Source of the DNA: Cohnella silvisoli
GTDB lineage: Bacteria; Bacillota; Bacilli; Paenibacillales; Paenibacillaceae
Direction: 5' to 3'
DNA: 64,000 nucleotides
Assembly: GCF_021190915.1 (NCBI RefSeq)
Contig: NZ_JAIOAP010000015.1
Span: forward strand, 124,001 to 188,000
The notes beneath the pieces were generated by a model, which was not told the origin of the DNA, made no database searches, and saw nothing but the letters and a program-made list of their open reading frames with translations. Below, one piece after another: positions 16,444 to 26,556 of this stretch (positions are counted from its first letter, which is position 1; every line of letters starts with the position of its first letter). The position numbers and the translations under genes were made by a program.

Positions 16444-19341
16444 ATGTCAGACGACAATGAAAAAATGCAAGCACAGTGGCAGCAATTTTTCGGCCCTAAT
16501 CTAGGTTACGTCCAAGAACAATACGATATCTTTTTGCAAAATGCGGAAGCCGTCAGCCCGCAATATCGCGAGCTTTTCGAGCAATACGGAGCCCCTCCTC
16601 GCACTGAATCCATGGGGATGAAAACACCATTTACGGGAGCCAATCCATCGGAGCTTCGTAACGGAGCAGCCCAGGTAGAAACCGATTTGCTTAAGAAAGC
16701 TATTTCCGCAGGTCAATTGGCTTGGAATATACGCGCATTCGGTCATCTTGCGGCCAACATCGACCCGCTGGACCTTAGCCCTAAAGCTAGCGCCAAAATG
16801 ATCGAACCAAGCACATATAGTTTGACAAAATCCGATTTGGAGAAGCTGCCTCCCGAGTGCGTATGGGAAGATGCGCCTTATCCGCTGAAGAACGCCTGGG
16901 AAGCCGTTCAGAAACTGCGCGAGGTTTATACGGGGCCGATCGCTTTCGAATTCGGTCACGTCCATTCCGAACAAGAACGCAAATGGCTGAATGAGCGGGC
17001 CGAAAGGGTTATTCCTTCGACCTCTTTGCTCGTATCCGAACGCGAAGCATTACTTAGAAAATTACTCGAGGCTGAACAATTCGAGGATTTCCTCCAGCGC
17101 ACTTTCGTCGGTCAGAAGCGTTTTTCCGCCGAAGGGGTCGAAGCGCTTATTCCGCTTGCGGACGAGATCGTGCATGAGCTCACTAACGACGGCGCGCGCC
17201 ACATTGTCATGGGAATGGCCCATCGCGGACGCCTGAACGTGCTCGCACATGTATTGGGCAAGCCTTACGGCAATATTTTCTCGGAGTTTCACCACTCGCC
17301 TAATAAAAACCTTATACCGTCCGAGGGTTCAATCGGCATCAATTACGGATGGACCGGAGACGTGAAATACCATTTGGGCGCAAACCGTTCCATCCACTCC
17401 GGCCAAACCGCTGAAACGCGCCTCACCTTAGCGAATAACCCGAGCCATCTAGAATTTGTCAATCCTGTTGTAGGCGGTTTTGCCCGCGCGGCGCAAGAAG
17501 ACCGGAGCAAACCGGGCTTCCCGGTTCAGAATTTGAATCTGGCCGCTTCCATCGTCATGCATGGGGATGCCGCGTTCTCCGGAGAAGGAATCGTGGCGGA
17601 AACGCTCAACTTCAACAATCTTAGAGGCTACACGAGCGGCGGAACGATCCATATTATCGTCAACAACCGCATCGGCTTCACGACCGAAAGCCACGATTCG
17701 CGTTCCACCCATTACGCGAGCGATTTGGCTAAAGGCTTCGAAATTCCGATCATTCACGTAAATGCGGACGACCCGGAAGCTTGCATCGCCGCTGCGCGGA
17801 TGGCGAGTGAATACCGCACGCTTTTTAAGAAAGATTTCCTGATCGACCTTATCGGTTATCGCCGCTATGGCCACAATGAGACTGACGATCCGGAAACAAC
17901 GCAACCGCTCATTTACAAAAAAATAAAAGCGCACTCGTCCGTCAGCCGTCTATACGCGGACAAACTGATTCGCGAAGGATCGCTGTCGGCCGAAGCGGCC
18001 GAGCAAATCAAACGGGACGTGCTGAACAAACTGAAAGCTGCTTACGATCAAGTTAAAGGCCAAGAACACAAAGATCCCGTTCATCAAGCACAGCCGGCAG
18101 CTTATAGCCTTGGAGAAAAAAGACCATCCACGGCCGTACCCATGGATAAACTGCGCGACATTAACAAAGGGTTATTGAGCTGGCCTGAATCTTTTAAAGT
18201 ATATGGGAAACTTCAACGTATTCTAGAACGCCGGACAGTCGCATTGAATGACGGCGAGAAAGTCGATTGGGGACATGCGGAGACGCTCGCTTTCGCTTCT
18301 ATATTAGCGGATGGCAGACCGATCAGGCTCAGCGGTCAGGACGTCGAACGCGCAACGTTCGCGCATCGCAATCTTGTCCTTCATGATTCCGAAACCGGCG
18401 ACACCTTCTGCCCGCTTCATGAGCTTCCGGAAGCGAAAGCTTCATTCGCCATCCACAACAGCCCGTTATCTGAAGCGGGGGTTCTTGGCTTGGAATATGG
18501 CTACAATGTATATGCTCCCGAAACGATGGTCATCTGGGAAGCGCAATACGGCGACTTCACGAATGCCGCCCAAGTTCTGATCGACCAGTTCATTTCGGCC
18601 GGTCAATCCAAGTGGACGCAACGCTCCGGATTGATCATGCTTCTGCCGCATGGATATGAAGGCCAAGGCCCTGAGCACTCCAGTGCTCGCATGGAGCGGT
18701 TCCTCCAATTATCCGGGGAGGAAAACTGGACAGTCGCTTATTTGACCAGCGCGGCCCAATATTTCCACTTGCTCCGCCGTCAGGCTGCTATAACGAATAC
18801 GGAATCCGCTCGCCCGCTTATCGTAATGGCGCCTAAGAGCATGATCCGTAATCCGTACGTCGCCTCGCCAGCTTCATTGCTAAGCGAAGGTTCGTTCCAA
18901 ACCGTGCTCGAGCAGCCCGGTCTTGGCGGGCATCCGCAGCGCGTAGAGCGACTCGTTCTGTGCACGGGTAAAGTCGCGGTCGATTTGGCCGAAGAGCTCG
19001 ACAAATCCGCTGACACTAACCGCGATTGGCTGCACATTGCCCGCGTAGAGCAGCTCTATCCGTTCCCGGAGCAAGAGGTTAAAGCGATCATGAACCGCTT
19101 CCCGAATTTGACCGAAGTATTATGGGTTCAGGAAGAACCGAAGAATATGGGCGCTTGGAGCTACATCGAGCCTCGCATTCGCGAGCTTGCAGAAGAAGGT
19201 ACGACCGTTGGCTATATCGGACGTCCTAAACGGTCAAGCCCTGCGAGCGGCTACCAACAGATCCATAGCTTCGAGCAATCGTTCATCGTAACGCAAGCGT
19301 TAGTCCAAAAAAAGAAATCGGCTATTAAAAGCGGGAGGTAA
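16444..19341 (+). CDS. sucA: 2-oxoglutarate dehydrogenase E1 component
   Basis: 965-aa homodimeric thiamine-diphosphate E1 subunit, decarboxylating 2-oxoglutarate and succinylating the E2 lipoyl group. The ThDP motif starts at HGDAAFSGEG (about residue 372) and ends at HIIVNN. VMGMAHRGRLNVLAHV and the C-terminal VLWVQEEPKNMGAWSY are typical. I prefer the ATG at 16444 behind AGAGGGA. An in-frame ATG at 16381 would add 21 basic residues without a good ribosome site. Followed 5 bp later by sucB. The E3 gene is not in the window. Confidence 0.95.
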   Translation: MSDDNEKMQAQWQQFFGPNLGYVQEQYDIFLQNAEAVSPQYRELFEQYGAPPRTESMGMKTPFTGANPSELRNGAAQVETDLLKKAISAGQLAWNIRAFGHLAANIDPLDLSPKASAKMIEPSTYSLTKSDLEKLPPECVWEDAPYPLKNAWEAVQKLREVYTGPIAFEFGHVHSEQERKWLNERAERVIPSTSLLVSEREALLRKLLEAEQFEDFLQRTFVGQKRFSAEGVEALIPLADEIVHELTNDGARHIVMGMAHRGRLNVLAHVLGKPYGNIFSEFHHSPNKNLIPSEGSIGINYGWTGDVKYHLGANRSIHSGQTAETRLTLANNPSHLEFVNPVVGGFARAAQEDRSKPGFPVQNLNLAASIVMHGDAAFSGEGIVAETLNFNNLRGYTSGGTIHIIVNNRIGFTTESHDSRSTHYASDLAKGFEIPIIHVNADDPEACIAAARMASEYRTLFKKDFLIDLIGYRRYGHNETDDPETTQPLIYKKIKAHSSVSRLYADKLIREGSLSAEAAEQIKRDVLNKLKAAYDQVKGQEHKDPVHQAQPAAYSLGEKRPSTAVPMDKLRDINKGLLSWPESFKVYGKLQRILERRTVALNDGEKVDWGHAETLAFASILADGRPIRLSGQDVERATFAHRNLVLHDSETGDTFCPLHELPEAKASFAIHNSPLSEAGVLGLEYGYNVYAPETMVIWEAQYGDFTNAAQVLIDQFISAGQSKWTQRSGLIMLLPHGYEGQGPEHSSARMERFLQLSGEENWTVAYLTSAAQYFHLLRRQAAITNTESARPLIVMAPKSMIRNPYVASPASLLSEGSFQTVLEQPGLGGHPQRVERLVLCTGKVAVDLAEELDKSADTNRDWLHIARVEQLYPFPEQEVKAIMNRFPNLTEVLWVQEEPKNMGAWSYIEPRIRELAEEGTTVGYIGRPKRSSPASGYQQIHSFEQSFIVTQALVQKKKSAIKSGR

Positions 19342-19346
19342 CAGCA

Positions 19347-20621
19347 ATGCATGACATTATAGTACCAGCGATGGGTGAATCCATTACGGAAGGAACCATT
19401 TCGAAATGGATCGTCAAAGTAGGAGACACCGTCCAACAGGGCGACCTTCTGCTTGAGCTGGAAACGGATAAAGTAAACTTGGAAATTAGCGCCGAGCAAG
19501 ACGGCGTCGTTGCGGAAATTCTTATGAACGAAGGCGATACCGTCAAAATCGGCGAAGCCGTCGGCAGAATCGGCGAAGCCGGTCAAGCCGCAGCTCCGAA
19601 AGCGGAAACGGCTCAGGCCGCAGCAGCTCCGCAGAAAGAAAACATCCCTGCGCCCGCGGCGGCGCCCGCTCAGCCTGCAGCTCAAGCTTCCGCTAACGTC
19701 AGCGATAGCAGCAGCTCGACCTTAGCGACTCCTGCAGCCAGAAAACTCGCTCGGGAAAAAGGTATCGACCTGAGCACGTTGCCAACTCGCGACCCTATCG
19801 GACGCGTTCACTCCAGCGACGTCGTATCAGCCGGAGCAGCCGCTTCGAACGCTGCTGCCCCCGCTCCGCAAGCGGCGCCGCCTAAAGCTGCCGTGGACAA
19901 ACCCACGACGAATTCGAACAAGCCGGAAGAACGCAAGCGGATGTCCCGCCGCCGCTTGACGATCGCGAAACGGTTAGTCGAAGCGCAGCAGACCGCGGCA
20001 ATGCTTACGACTTTTAACGAAGTGGATATGACCGCCATTCTCGAAATACGCAAACGCCGCAAAGACTCCTTCAAGGAGAAACACGACGTTGGCTTAGGCT
20101 TCATGTCCTTCTTCACCAAAGCGGTTGTCGGAGCGTTGAAGGCTTTCCCTCTGCTTAATGCGGAGATCAATGGCGAAGACATTATCATTAAAAAATATTA
20201 CGATATCGGCATCGCCGTTTCGGCCAAGGAAGGGTTAGTCGTTCCTGTCCTAAGAGAGGCAGATCGCCTTGGATTCGCGGAAATCGAGCGGACGATCGGT
20301 CAATTGGCCGGCAAAGCCCGCAACAATACATTGGAGCTGTCTGAGCTTCAAGGCGGAACGTTTACGATCACGAACGGCGGCGTATTCGGTTCCCTCTTGT
20401 CCACTCCGATTTTGAACGCGCCTCAAGTCGGCATTCTCGGCATGCACAAGATTCAACTTCGTCCGATCGCTATCGACGCGGAGCGTATGGAAAACCGCCC
20501 GATGATGTACATTGCTTTGTCCTATGACCACAGAATCGTAGACGGAGCGGAAGCCGTTCAATTTCTCGTGAAAATCAAGGAAATGCTCGAAGATCCGGAA
20601 ACGTTGCTTCTTGAAGGCTGA
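19347..20621 (+). CDS. sucB: Dihydrolipoyllysine succinyltransferase (E2 of 2-oxoglutarate dehydrogenase)
   Basis: 424 aa. The lipoyl domain carries the modified Lys42 in ETDKVNLEI. An Ala/Pro-rich linker (about 78-125) leads to the E3-binding domain (ATPAARKLAREKGID) and the catalytic acyltransferase domain ending with His395 and Asp399 in DHRIVDG. GGGAGG lies in the gap before the ATG. Co-transcribed with sucA. Needs lipoylation, for which a lipoate ligase is encoded at 59554. Confidence 0.96.
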   Translation: MHDIIVPAMGESITEGTISKWIVKVGDTVQQGDLLLELETDKVNLEISAEQDGVVAEILMNEGDTVKIGEAVGRIGEAGQAAAPKAETAQAAAAPQKENIPAPAAAPAQPAAQASANVSDSSSSTLATPAARKLAREKGIDLSTLPTRDPIGRVHSSDVVSAGAAASNAAAPAPQAAPPKAAVDKPTTNSNKPEERKRMSRRRLTIAKRLVEAQQTAAMLTTFNEVDMTAILEIRKRRKDSFKEKHDVGLGFMSFFTKAVVGALKAFPLLNAEINGEDIIIKKYYDIGIAVSAKEGLVVPVLREADRLGFAEIERTIGQLAGKARNNTLELSELQGGTFTITNGGVFGSLLSTPILNAPQVGILGMHKIQLRPIAIDAERMENRPMMYIALSYDHRIVDGAEAVQFLVKIKEMLEDPETLLLEG

Positions 20622-20633
20622 TCTCTGAAAAAT

Positions 20634-20684
20634 AAAAACCTTTTCGCCTCCGCACATCAAGTGCACACAGGTGAAAAGGTTTTT
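20634..20684 (+). terminator. Terminator of sucAB, also usable leftward
   Basis: A 16-bp stem (20634-20649 with 20669-20684, one G-T pair) encloses a smaller GCAC/GTGC hairpin. It is followed by T-rich sequence, and A-rich sequence on the other side makes it bidirectional for the convergent ABC operon. Confidence 0.85.
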
Positions 20685-20709
20685 TTGATTGTCGCCGACC
20701 CATTCTCCT

Positions 20710-21555
20710 CTACTTAACCGCTCCGGCCGTGATGCCTTCGGCAATCTGTCTTTGGAATAAAATATAGACGAGAATGACCGGCACCATCGAGATTAACAAG
20801 CCAGCGAACAAAGGTCCCCACTCCGTCCGATACTGCATCTCCGCCTGCATGATCGCGATTCCTACCGGCAAAGTGTACTTGGCCGGCTCATTAATGAAAA
20901 TCGTGCCCATAATATATTCGTTCCAGTTGCTTAATGCGTTCATGATCGCGATCGAGACAATTCCCGAGCGGGCCATCGGAAGCATGATTTGAAAAAAGGT
21001 TCTGAAGAACCCGGCTCCGTCCATATAAGAAGCTTCTTCCAATTCCTTCGGAAGCGTCTTGAAAAATCCGAACAGAACAAAGACTCCGAAAGGCAGCGCC
21101 CAGGCCGTATAGACGACGACTAATCCGTTTAACTTATTGATCAAATGAAAATCGTTCAGCAAGAAAAACAAGGGGACTAGTCCTAGAATGAGAGGGATCA
21201 TCATCGCGGATATATATACGAAATACATGGCCTGGCTCCCCTTAAACTCGAAACGGGCGAAAACATAAGCTGTGGTAGCCGACAATAAAATAGCCAACAC
21301 GGAGCTTATAACAGTCACGTACACGGAATTCAAAAAATAATCCCCGAAGTGGTAGGTTTTCCATACGTAGGAAAAATGATTCCAATGGAGCGGCGTTTCG
21401 GGCAGCGACCAAGGCTTGTTCGTCAAAAATTGCGGATTGTCCTTTAGCGCGCTGAGCAATGTCCATAGAAGCGGGTATAGAACCGCGGCAGTCCACAGGA
21501 GAAGGACCAGAATAGCAACAGCTTTGAAAAAGCGCGTCGGTTGGCTAAGGCTCAT
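20710..21555 (-). CDS. Carbohydrate ABC transporter permease (MalG type)
   Basis: 281-aa inner-membrane permease with about six membrane segments and the EAA loop EASYMDGAGFFRTFFQIMLPMA that docks the ATPase. The start at 21555 is chosen for AGGGGAGG seven bases upstream. The frame is open for 16 further codons without ribosome site. Last gene of the binding protein-permease-permease set. No ATPase gene is nearby, so a shared MsmX-type ATPase is expected. Confidence 0.9.
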   Translation of the reverse strand: MSLSQPTRFFKAVAILVLLLWTAAVLYPLLWTLLSALKDNPQFLTNKPWSLPETPLHWNHFSYVWKTYHFGDYFLNSVYVTVISSVLAILLSATTAYVFARFEFKGSQAMYFVYISAMMIPLILGLVPLFFLLNDFHLINKLNGLVVVYTAWALPFGVFVLFGFFKTLPKELEEASYMDGAGFFRTFFQIMLPMARSGIVSIAIMNALSNWNEYIMGTIFINEPAKYTLPVGIAIMQAEMQYRTEWGPLFAGLLISMVPVILVYILFQRQIAEGITAGAVK

Positions 21556-21568
21556 GCTGGCGCCTCCC

Positions 21569-22462
21569 CTATGAATATTCGATCGCATCGCGGCGCAATA
21601 CACGCTGGAGGATCACGGTTGTAATGAGAGACAGGATAAGGATGATGACGCCGAGCGCAGCGGCAAAGCCCATATGAAACTGCCGAAATCCCATTTGGTA
21701 CAAATACGATCCAAGCACCTGGGTCGAATTATCCGGACCGCCTTCCGTCATGAGCAGCACCATAACGAAGGAACCGTTTAGCGTCGTCATCACGATATGC
21801 AGAATGCTTACCTTCACTTGCTCCCAGATCAGAGGAAGCGTAAGGGTCCAGAACTGCCGACATTGCGAGGCGCCGTCTATTTCCGCAGCCTCGTACAGCG
21901 AGGGAGGGATGCTCAGAATGCTCGCAACGAGCAACAGGAAATAGAAGCCTACTCCTGCCCAAATGGAAGGCCACAATATCGACCATAATGCCGTGGCTTC
22001 TTCTCCCAGCCAAGGTATACGAATCTGTTCCTTGGTAAAAAGCGACAGGAAAGAATTCAGAAAACCGATGTTAGGATTATATACGAATCTCCACAGCACC
22101 CCTACGACAACGGCGGAGATGATATTCGGTATAAAAAAGGCGATCCGGAAAAATTGCTGCCCCCGAATCCTAAACCTGGTGACCGCGACGGCAAAGAAGG
22201 TTGCCAGCAACACGATGCCTATGACCTTGCCTAGAACTAGAAAGTAATCGTTGCCGACCGCCGTCCACACGATCGGATCGCGAAATATTTCCTTAAAGTT
22301 ATCCAATCCGATGAACGTCATATGCTCCGAGCTGCCCGACCAATCAAACAAAGAGATATACATCCCTTTGGAAATTGGGTATAGAGTGAAAATACCGAAG
22401 AAAAGAAAGGTAGGAATAAGGAACGTGAAAATGAAAATTTTTCTTTGCGCCTGACGGGACAT
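21569..22462 (-). CDS. Carbohydrate ABC transporter permease (MalF type)
   Basis: 297 aa, about six hydrophobic segments, EAA loop EAAEIDGASQCRQFWTLTLP near residue 190. Partner of the following MalG-type permease (13-bp gap). It comes after the substrate-binding protein, separated from it by a 120-bp spacer that contains a strong hairpin. Confidence 0.9.
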   Translation of the reverse strand: MSRQAQRKIFIFTFLIPTFLFFGIFTLYPISKGMYISLFDWSGSSEHMTFIGLDNFKEIFRDPIVWTAVGNDYFLVLGKVIGIVLLATFFAVAVTRFRIRGQQFFRIAFFIPNIISAVVVGVLWRFVYNPNIGFLNSFLSLFTKEQIRIPWLGEEATALWSILWPSIWAGVGFYFLLLVASILSIPPSLYEAAEIDGASQCRQFWTLTLPLIWEQVKVSILHIVMTTLNGSFVMVLLMTEGGPDNSTQVLGSYLYQMGFRQFHMGFAAALGVIILILSLITTVILQRVLRRDAIEYS

Positions 22463-22501
22463 CGGCTCTCATCCTTTACCTCAGATGTCTGGAATGCAGA
22501 C

Positions 22502-22543
22502 CGCCAATAAGGAAGAAACCGTTTAAGGGTCTCCTTATTGGCG
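22502..22543 (-). other. Intercistronic stem-loop between binding protein and permease
   Basis: CGCCAATAAGGA (22502-22513) pairs perfectly with TCCTTATTGGCG (22532-22543), extendable by CAGA/TCTG. No T-run follows on the minus strand. It probably stabilises or attenuates the transcript so that the binding protein is made in excess of the permeases. Confidence 0.7.
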
Positions 22544-22580
22544 ATCTGTCAACTGGATCGACATGACTGCTTCGAGCTTT

Positions 22581-23948
22581 TTACTTTCTGGCCTTCGCGG
22601 CAGCCGCTTCGACGCGGTCCGCCCACTCTTCCGGTTTAATTTTGCCTACCGACAGAGCAATCGTAGCATCGCCCATCACCTTGAATACGTCAGCGTTAAA
22701 CACGACCACAGGCGCGACAACTGTATTATCGCTGTTGTAATATTTCATGGCGTTCTTAGCCGTCTCGCCTGCTTTGGACGCTTCCAGGTCAACCTTCACG
22801 TTCATTAAGGCCCCCGTTTTCTCGGCCCAATTCAAGGAAGCCTGTTTCGTGAAAATAAATTGGATAAACGCTTTGGCGGCCTCGGGGTTTTTCGCTTTCT
22901 TCGCTACCGCCATCGTACTCGTATAAGGCAGCGCGATATATTTTCCACCCTTAGCCTGGGTAATGGAAGGAACGAAGCCGTATTTGAAATCCGCCGGCGC
23001 ATCGTTCTTCATTTCGCTTTCGAGCCATAGCCCGTTCGGGATCATGGCCGCTTTATGCTGCAGGAATTGCATTTGCGAATCGGTATGATTAATCGCCGGC
23101 GCGCCTTGATCGATATAACCTTTGGATGCTACCTCGCGTAATTGGTTTAATGCTTTAAGGACCGGCTCGCTTTTGAAAACACCTTCTTTCATGTCGCCCA
23201 TGTCCTTCAGAATGTCCCCGTTGTCCCCGTTAGCCGAGATGATAGCCGGGTACAGGAATCCGCCAAGAATATAATCCGGATATATCCCTGCGTGAACATA
23301 AGGGCTTATTCCGGCTGCCTTGATTTTCTCGCTGAGCGTCAGGAAACTTTCGAAGTCTGCCGGAACTTCCCATCCGTTCTTCTCGAACAAAGCTTTATCG
23401 TAGAAGGTTCCATACGACCCGAACACGAGCGGGATGTTGTAGGTTTTACCGCCGTACTGCTCCGGTTGGGCAATCATAACATCCAATATTTTTTCTCCGT
23501 CCGCGTTCTTCGCTTCTTTAATCCAATCCGTCAGATCCAGGAGTTGGTCGTCTTCGATCATCTGTCTAGGGTTCGAGCCCGCTCCGTCTATGTACACGAG
23601 ATCCGGGGGGCTGCCTTGAATCCATCGCGGTTTCATTTGATCGTTGATCTTAGGCCCGGCGGATTGCTTAATATTAAGGTCCGGATTCAACTTCTGGAAT
23701 TGATCGATTACGTCTTTCCACCAAGCGTCCCCATATCCTCCGACGAAGTATTGTATTTCGAAGTCGCCGGTAAGGGCTGCAGGAGATGCCTCTAACGCCC
23801 CGGACGATGCAGACTCTTCCGGAGATGCGCTCGTTGAGCCGGTTGGCGATGGTGAGCTTTCATCATTTTTATTTTTAGATCCGCAAGCCGCAAGCGCCAA
23901 TACGAGAGCCATGATGAGAGTGACGAATAATATCTTTTTGATTTTCAA
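22581..23948 (-). CDS. Sugar ABC transporter substrate-binding lipoprotein
   Basis: 455-aa family-1 extracellular binding protein. Signal peptide with lipobox LAAC (Cys22), then a Ser/Pro/Glu-rich tether to about residue 60, then the two-lobed binding domain. The overall pattern (GSPPDLVYIDGAGSNPRQM, IPNGLWLESEM, YIALPYTSTMAVAKKAKNPEAA) is close to the NgcE-like N-acetylglucosamine/diacetylchitobiose binding proteins. In this locus beta-glucan oligosaccharides are equally possible. First gene of its own three-gene transporter set. Confidence 0.88.
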   Translation of the reverse strand: MKIKKILFVTLIMALVLALAACGSKNKNDESSPSPTGSTSASPEESASSGALEASPAALTGDFEIQYFVGGYGDAWWKDVIDQFQKLNPDLNIKQSAGPKINDQMKPRWIQGSPPDLVYIDGAGSNPRQMIEDDQLLDLTDWIKEAKNADGEKILDVMIAQPEQYGGKTYNIPLVFGSYGTFYDKALFEKNGWEVPADFESFLTLSEKIKAAGISPYVHAGIYPDYILGGFLYPAIISANGDNGDILKDMGDMKEGVFKSEPVLKALNQLREVASKGYIDQGAPAINHTDSQMQFLQHKAAMIPNGLWLESEMKNDAPADFKYGFVPSITQAKGGKYIALPYTSTMAVAKKAKNPEAAKAFIQFIFTKQASLNWAEKTGALMNVKVDLEASKAGETAKNAMKYYNSDNTVVAPVVVFNADVFKVMGDATIALSVGKIKPEEWADRVEAAAAKARK

Positions 23949-24041
23949 ACCAGACCGCTCCTTTTATGTTCATTATCCTGCACTAATCCAACCGTTGCAT
24001 AATCCTCCGCAACAAACATCGTTGCGGAGGACAACTCCATA

Positions 24042-25226
24042 TTAATTCGGATACAGCCTATTTTGCGGGACGATCTGTTTAGATCGAGAAGCGCTGGACC
24101 AAGAAAGCTTGGCGACCGCGTCTTCCGTATTGTCGTAATACTCGAGCTTGATATCGTATTTCTGGCCAGCCGTCAATTGGATCGTTCCCGCCCATTCCGT
24201 CGCAGCCTGATCAACCCACTTATTAATGATCAATTGATTATTCACCCACAGCCTTACTCCGTCGTCGGAACTCGTATAAAAGGTGTAGGTTTCCGTGTAT
24301 TGGGGCATTACTTTGCCTGTCCACCGAACAGAGAAAGTATCAGCACCCATGGATGTCATCGGAGAGCCATAACCCCAATCGAAATTGACGGTTGCATCCG
24401 TGCGGGTTGCTTTCAAAGACGTGAAATCCATGTTGTCATAATATTTAGCGGTAAGTCCCGTTCCGTCCACTTGCGGCGGAGGAAGATCGCTTGCCGGCGT
24501 AAATTTGATCCAATCGTAGTAGGCACGCACCGGAGCGCCCGGATAGACAAACGGTCCAGTCCACACTTCCGCCGGCCCCGCTCCCGACCATAGATTGACC
24601 ATGATGTAGCCGGGACTGGACGGGAGCGTGCCCCGCGAGCCGTTCTCGGTGTGTACTAGGATTCCATCCACATACCATTTGATAAAAGACGGCGACCATT
24701 CAAAAGCGTAATCATGAAAGGCCAGCGAAGAGTCGAACCCCAGATCGATAATGGTGCTGTGCTGACCTACGCCGTTGGTGAAATAGTTGGTCTCCAGCTT
24801 CGTCGTGTCTTTGCCTAGAATCTCAATGTCGATTTCGTCGTTAGACGTACCTGTCGCCGGGCCGGAATAAGTGAACAAGGCGGTGACAAGGCCTGCTCCT
24901 TTCGCTGTTTTCATCCGCGCCTCCACTCGTCCGTAGCCGTATTTCGCTAGAGTCGAATATTCACCTGACGCATAGTTTTTGCCGGAGCAACCGGCAGGAC
25001 AACCCGCATTATCCAAACGGGTGGCCATAATTCCGTTGTTGAACTCCAAGTTGGCCGCTTTCCAGCCGACGCCGAAATCCGCGCCGTTGCCCCAACCGTC
25101 GGAAGCGGCGAATAAATTGCCGTTAACCGCGTTTAAAGGTTCATTAAACGCAACGTCTGCCGCAGAAGCTTGATTCGGTAACGTCAGACCGAGAAGCAAT
25201 ATACAAGTCGCCAATAATGCTTTCAT
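24042..25226 (-). CDS. Secreted GH16 beta-1,3-1,4-glucanase (licheninase-like) with PA14 domain
   Basis: 394 aa. Signal peptide (cleavage near ASA-AD, residue 22-23), GH16 catalytic domain (about 28-245) and a C-terminal PA14 domain (about 255-394) of likely carbohydrate-binding role. The catalytic motif is EIDIE: Glu131 nucleophile, Asp133, Glu135 acid/base. The EXDXE spacing is that of licheninases, while laminarinases have EXDXXE. The start at 25226 has AAAGAGGTG upstream. The frame is open for 33 more codons that overlap the GH4 gene. A GH16-PA14 fusion is less usual than the plain enzyme. Confidence 0.88.
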   Translation of the reverse strand: MKALLATCILLLGLTLPNQASAADVAFNEPLNAVNGNLFAASDGWGNGADFGVGWKAANLEFNNGIMATRLDNAGCPAGCSGKNYASGEYSTLAKYGYGRVEARMKTAKGAGLVTALFTYSGPATGTSNDEIDIEILGKDTTKLETNYFTNGVGQHSTIIDLGFDSSLAFHDYAFEWSPSFIKWYVDGILVHTENGSRGTLPSSPGYIMVNLWSGAGPAEVWTGPFVYPGAPVRAYYDWIKFTPASDLPPPQVDGTGLTAKYYDNMDFTSLKATRTDATVNFDWGYGSPMTSMGADTFSVRWTGKVMPQYTETYTFYTSSDDGVRLWVNNQLIINKWVDQAATEWAGTIQLTAGQKYDIKLEYYDNTEDAVAKLSWSSASRSKQIVPQNRLYPN

Positions 25227-25257
25227 AATTACGCACCTCTTTCCAGGAATGGAATTG

Positions 25258-26556
25258 CTAAAAAAACAGAGACAGATACGCTTTGTTCTTCTCCAACATC
25301 TCATCAAGCATCCGCTCGGCGTCATTCGCCGATGGGACGAGCGGATGATGGGCCAATGCCAGCAAGGCCACCTCCTTGTCTCCGGTAATTGCCGCTTCGA
25401 TCGTCAACTGTTCGTATGTTTTCACCGCGTGTATCAATCCCTTTACAGATGAGGGGACCGCGGTTACCGGCTGGGGGATCGGGCCTTGCTTCGTTACCCG
25501 GCAGTTTACTTCGATACAGGCGTCATCGGGCAGAAAATCAAGAATCCCTTGATTGGGAACGTTCAAGGTCTGAATATCGCCGGAATCGTTATGAAGCGAG
25601 TTCATCAACCGAACGGCCGCTTCCGAATAATAAGCTCCACCACGCTGTTCGAGCTGCTTCGGCTTCTCGGATAGCTCGGGGTTGCTGTAGATTTCGAACA
25701 GCTCATTCTCTAGACGTTTAACCGTTTCGGCTCTCGTTTCGCCCTTAAGCGCGGCAGCTTGCTGCTCTGCCAGAATCTCCCTATGCAGATAGAAGTATTT
25801 CAAGTAATAGGAAGGAATAGCTCCGAGAGCATGCAGAAGGCTGGAATTCCAGTCATATTGCGGGACGTTCTTGGCTGAATACCCGTCACGATTGCCCAGC
25901 AGCTCGGGTAGCTTCGGCTCGCCGTCAACCGTGATATGATTGATCCAATGCAAGTGATTAAGGCCGACAAACTCGCAATGAATTCTGTCAATCGGCACCG
26001 AATACAAAGAGGAAAGCCATTTATAAGCCGCGATCGGCGAATTGCACAAGCCGATCGATCTGATATTCGAATGTTTGTGGATGGCTTCCGTCACCATCCC
26101 GGCAGGGTTGGTGAAGTTAAGCAGCCAGGCTTCGGGACATAGCTCTTCCATATCCCTGCATATATCAAGAAGGACGGGAATCGTACGAAGACCCTTCATC
26201 ATGCCTCCCGGTCCCGTCGTTTCCTGTCCGATCATTCCGTACTTCAAGGGGATCGACTCATCCCAGCCGCGGGCTTCCAGCAAGCCAACCCGCATTTGCG
26301 TCGATACGTAATCGGCACCCTCTAAAGCGGATCGTCTGTCAAGCGTAAGCTTGACTTCGATCGGCAGTCCGGATTTCGCAACCATCCGCAGGGCAAGCTC
26401 TCCCACGATGGACAGCTTGCGCAGTCCTTCCGGGATATCGACCAATACGATTTCAGTTACGGGAAAAGTAGCGTAATTGTTGATAAACCCTTCTATGAGT
26501 TCCGGCGTATAGGATGAACCTCCGCCGATTACGGCAACTTTTAATCTATCGCCCAT
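25258..26556 (-). CDS. Family 4 glycosidase, probable 6-phospho-beta-glucosidase
   Basis: 432 aa, NAD- and metal-dependent GH4 enzyme. The NAD-binding loop IGGGSSYTPEL is at the N-terminus. The metal ligands Cys171 (GLCNSPI) and His201 (VGLNHLHW) and the NFTNPAGMVTEA segment are all present. LicH-type members hydrolyse phosphorylated beta-glucosides. GGAGA precedes the ATG. It overlaps the upstream kinase by 16 bp, and there is no PTS in the window, so its phosphorylated substrate may come from that kinase. Confidence 0.88.
   Translation of the reverse strand: MGDRLKVAVIGGGSSYTPELIEGFINNYATFPVTEIVLVDIPEGLRKLSIVGELALRMVAKSGLPIEVKLTLDRRSALEGADYVSTQMRVGLLEARGWDESIPLKYGMIGQETTGPGGMMKGLRTIPVLLDICRDMEELCPEAWLLNFTNPAGMVTEAIHKHSNIRSIGLCNSPIAAYKWLSSLYSVPIDRIHCEFVGLNHLHWINHITVDGEPKLPELLGNRDGYSAKNVPQYDWNSSLLHALGAIPSYYLKYFYLHREILAEQQAAALKGETRAETVKRLENELFEIYSNPELSEKPKQLEQRGGAYYSEAAVRLMNSLHNDSGDIQTLNVPNQGILDFLPDDACIEVNCRVTKQGPIPQPVTAVPSSVKGLIHAVKTYEQLTIEAAITGDKEVALLALAHHPLVPSANDAERMLDEMLEKNKAYLSLFF

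Noticed and set aside
16501..16974. Leftward 157-codon frame
   Set aside because: Antisense shadow of sucA.
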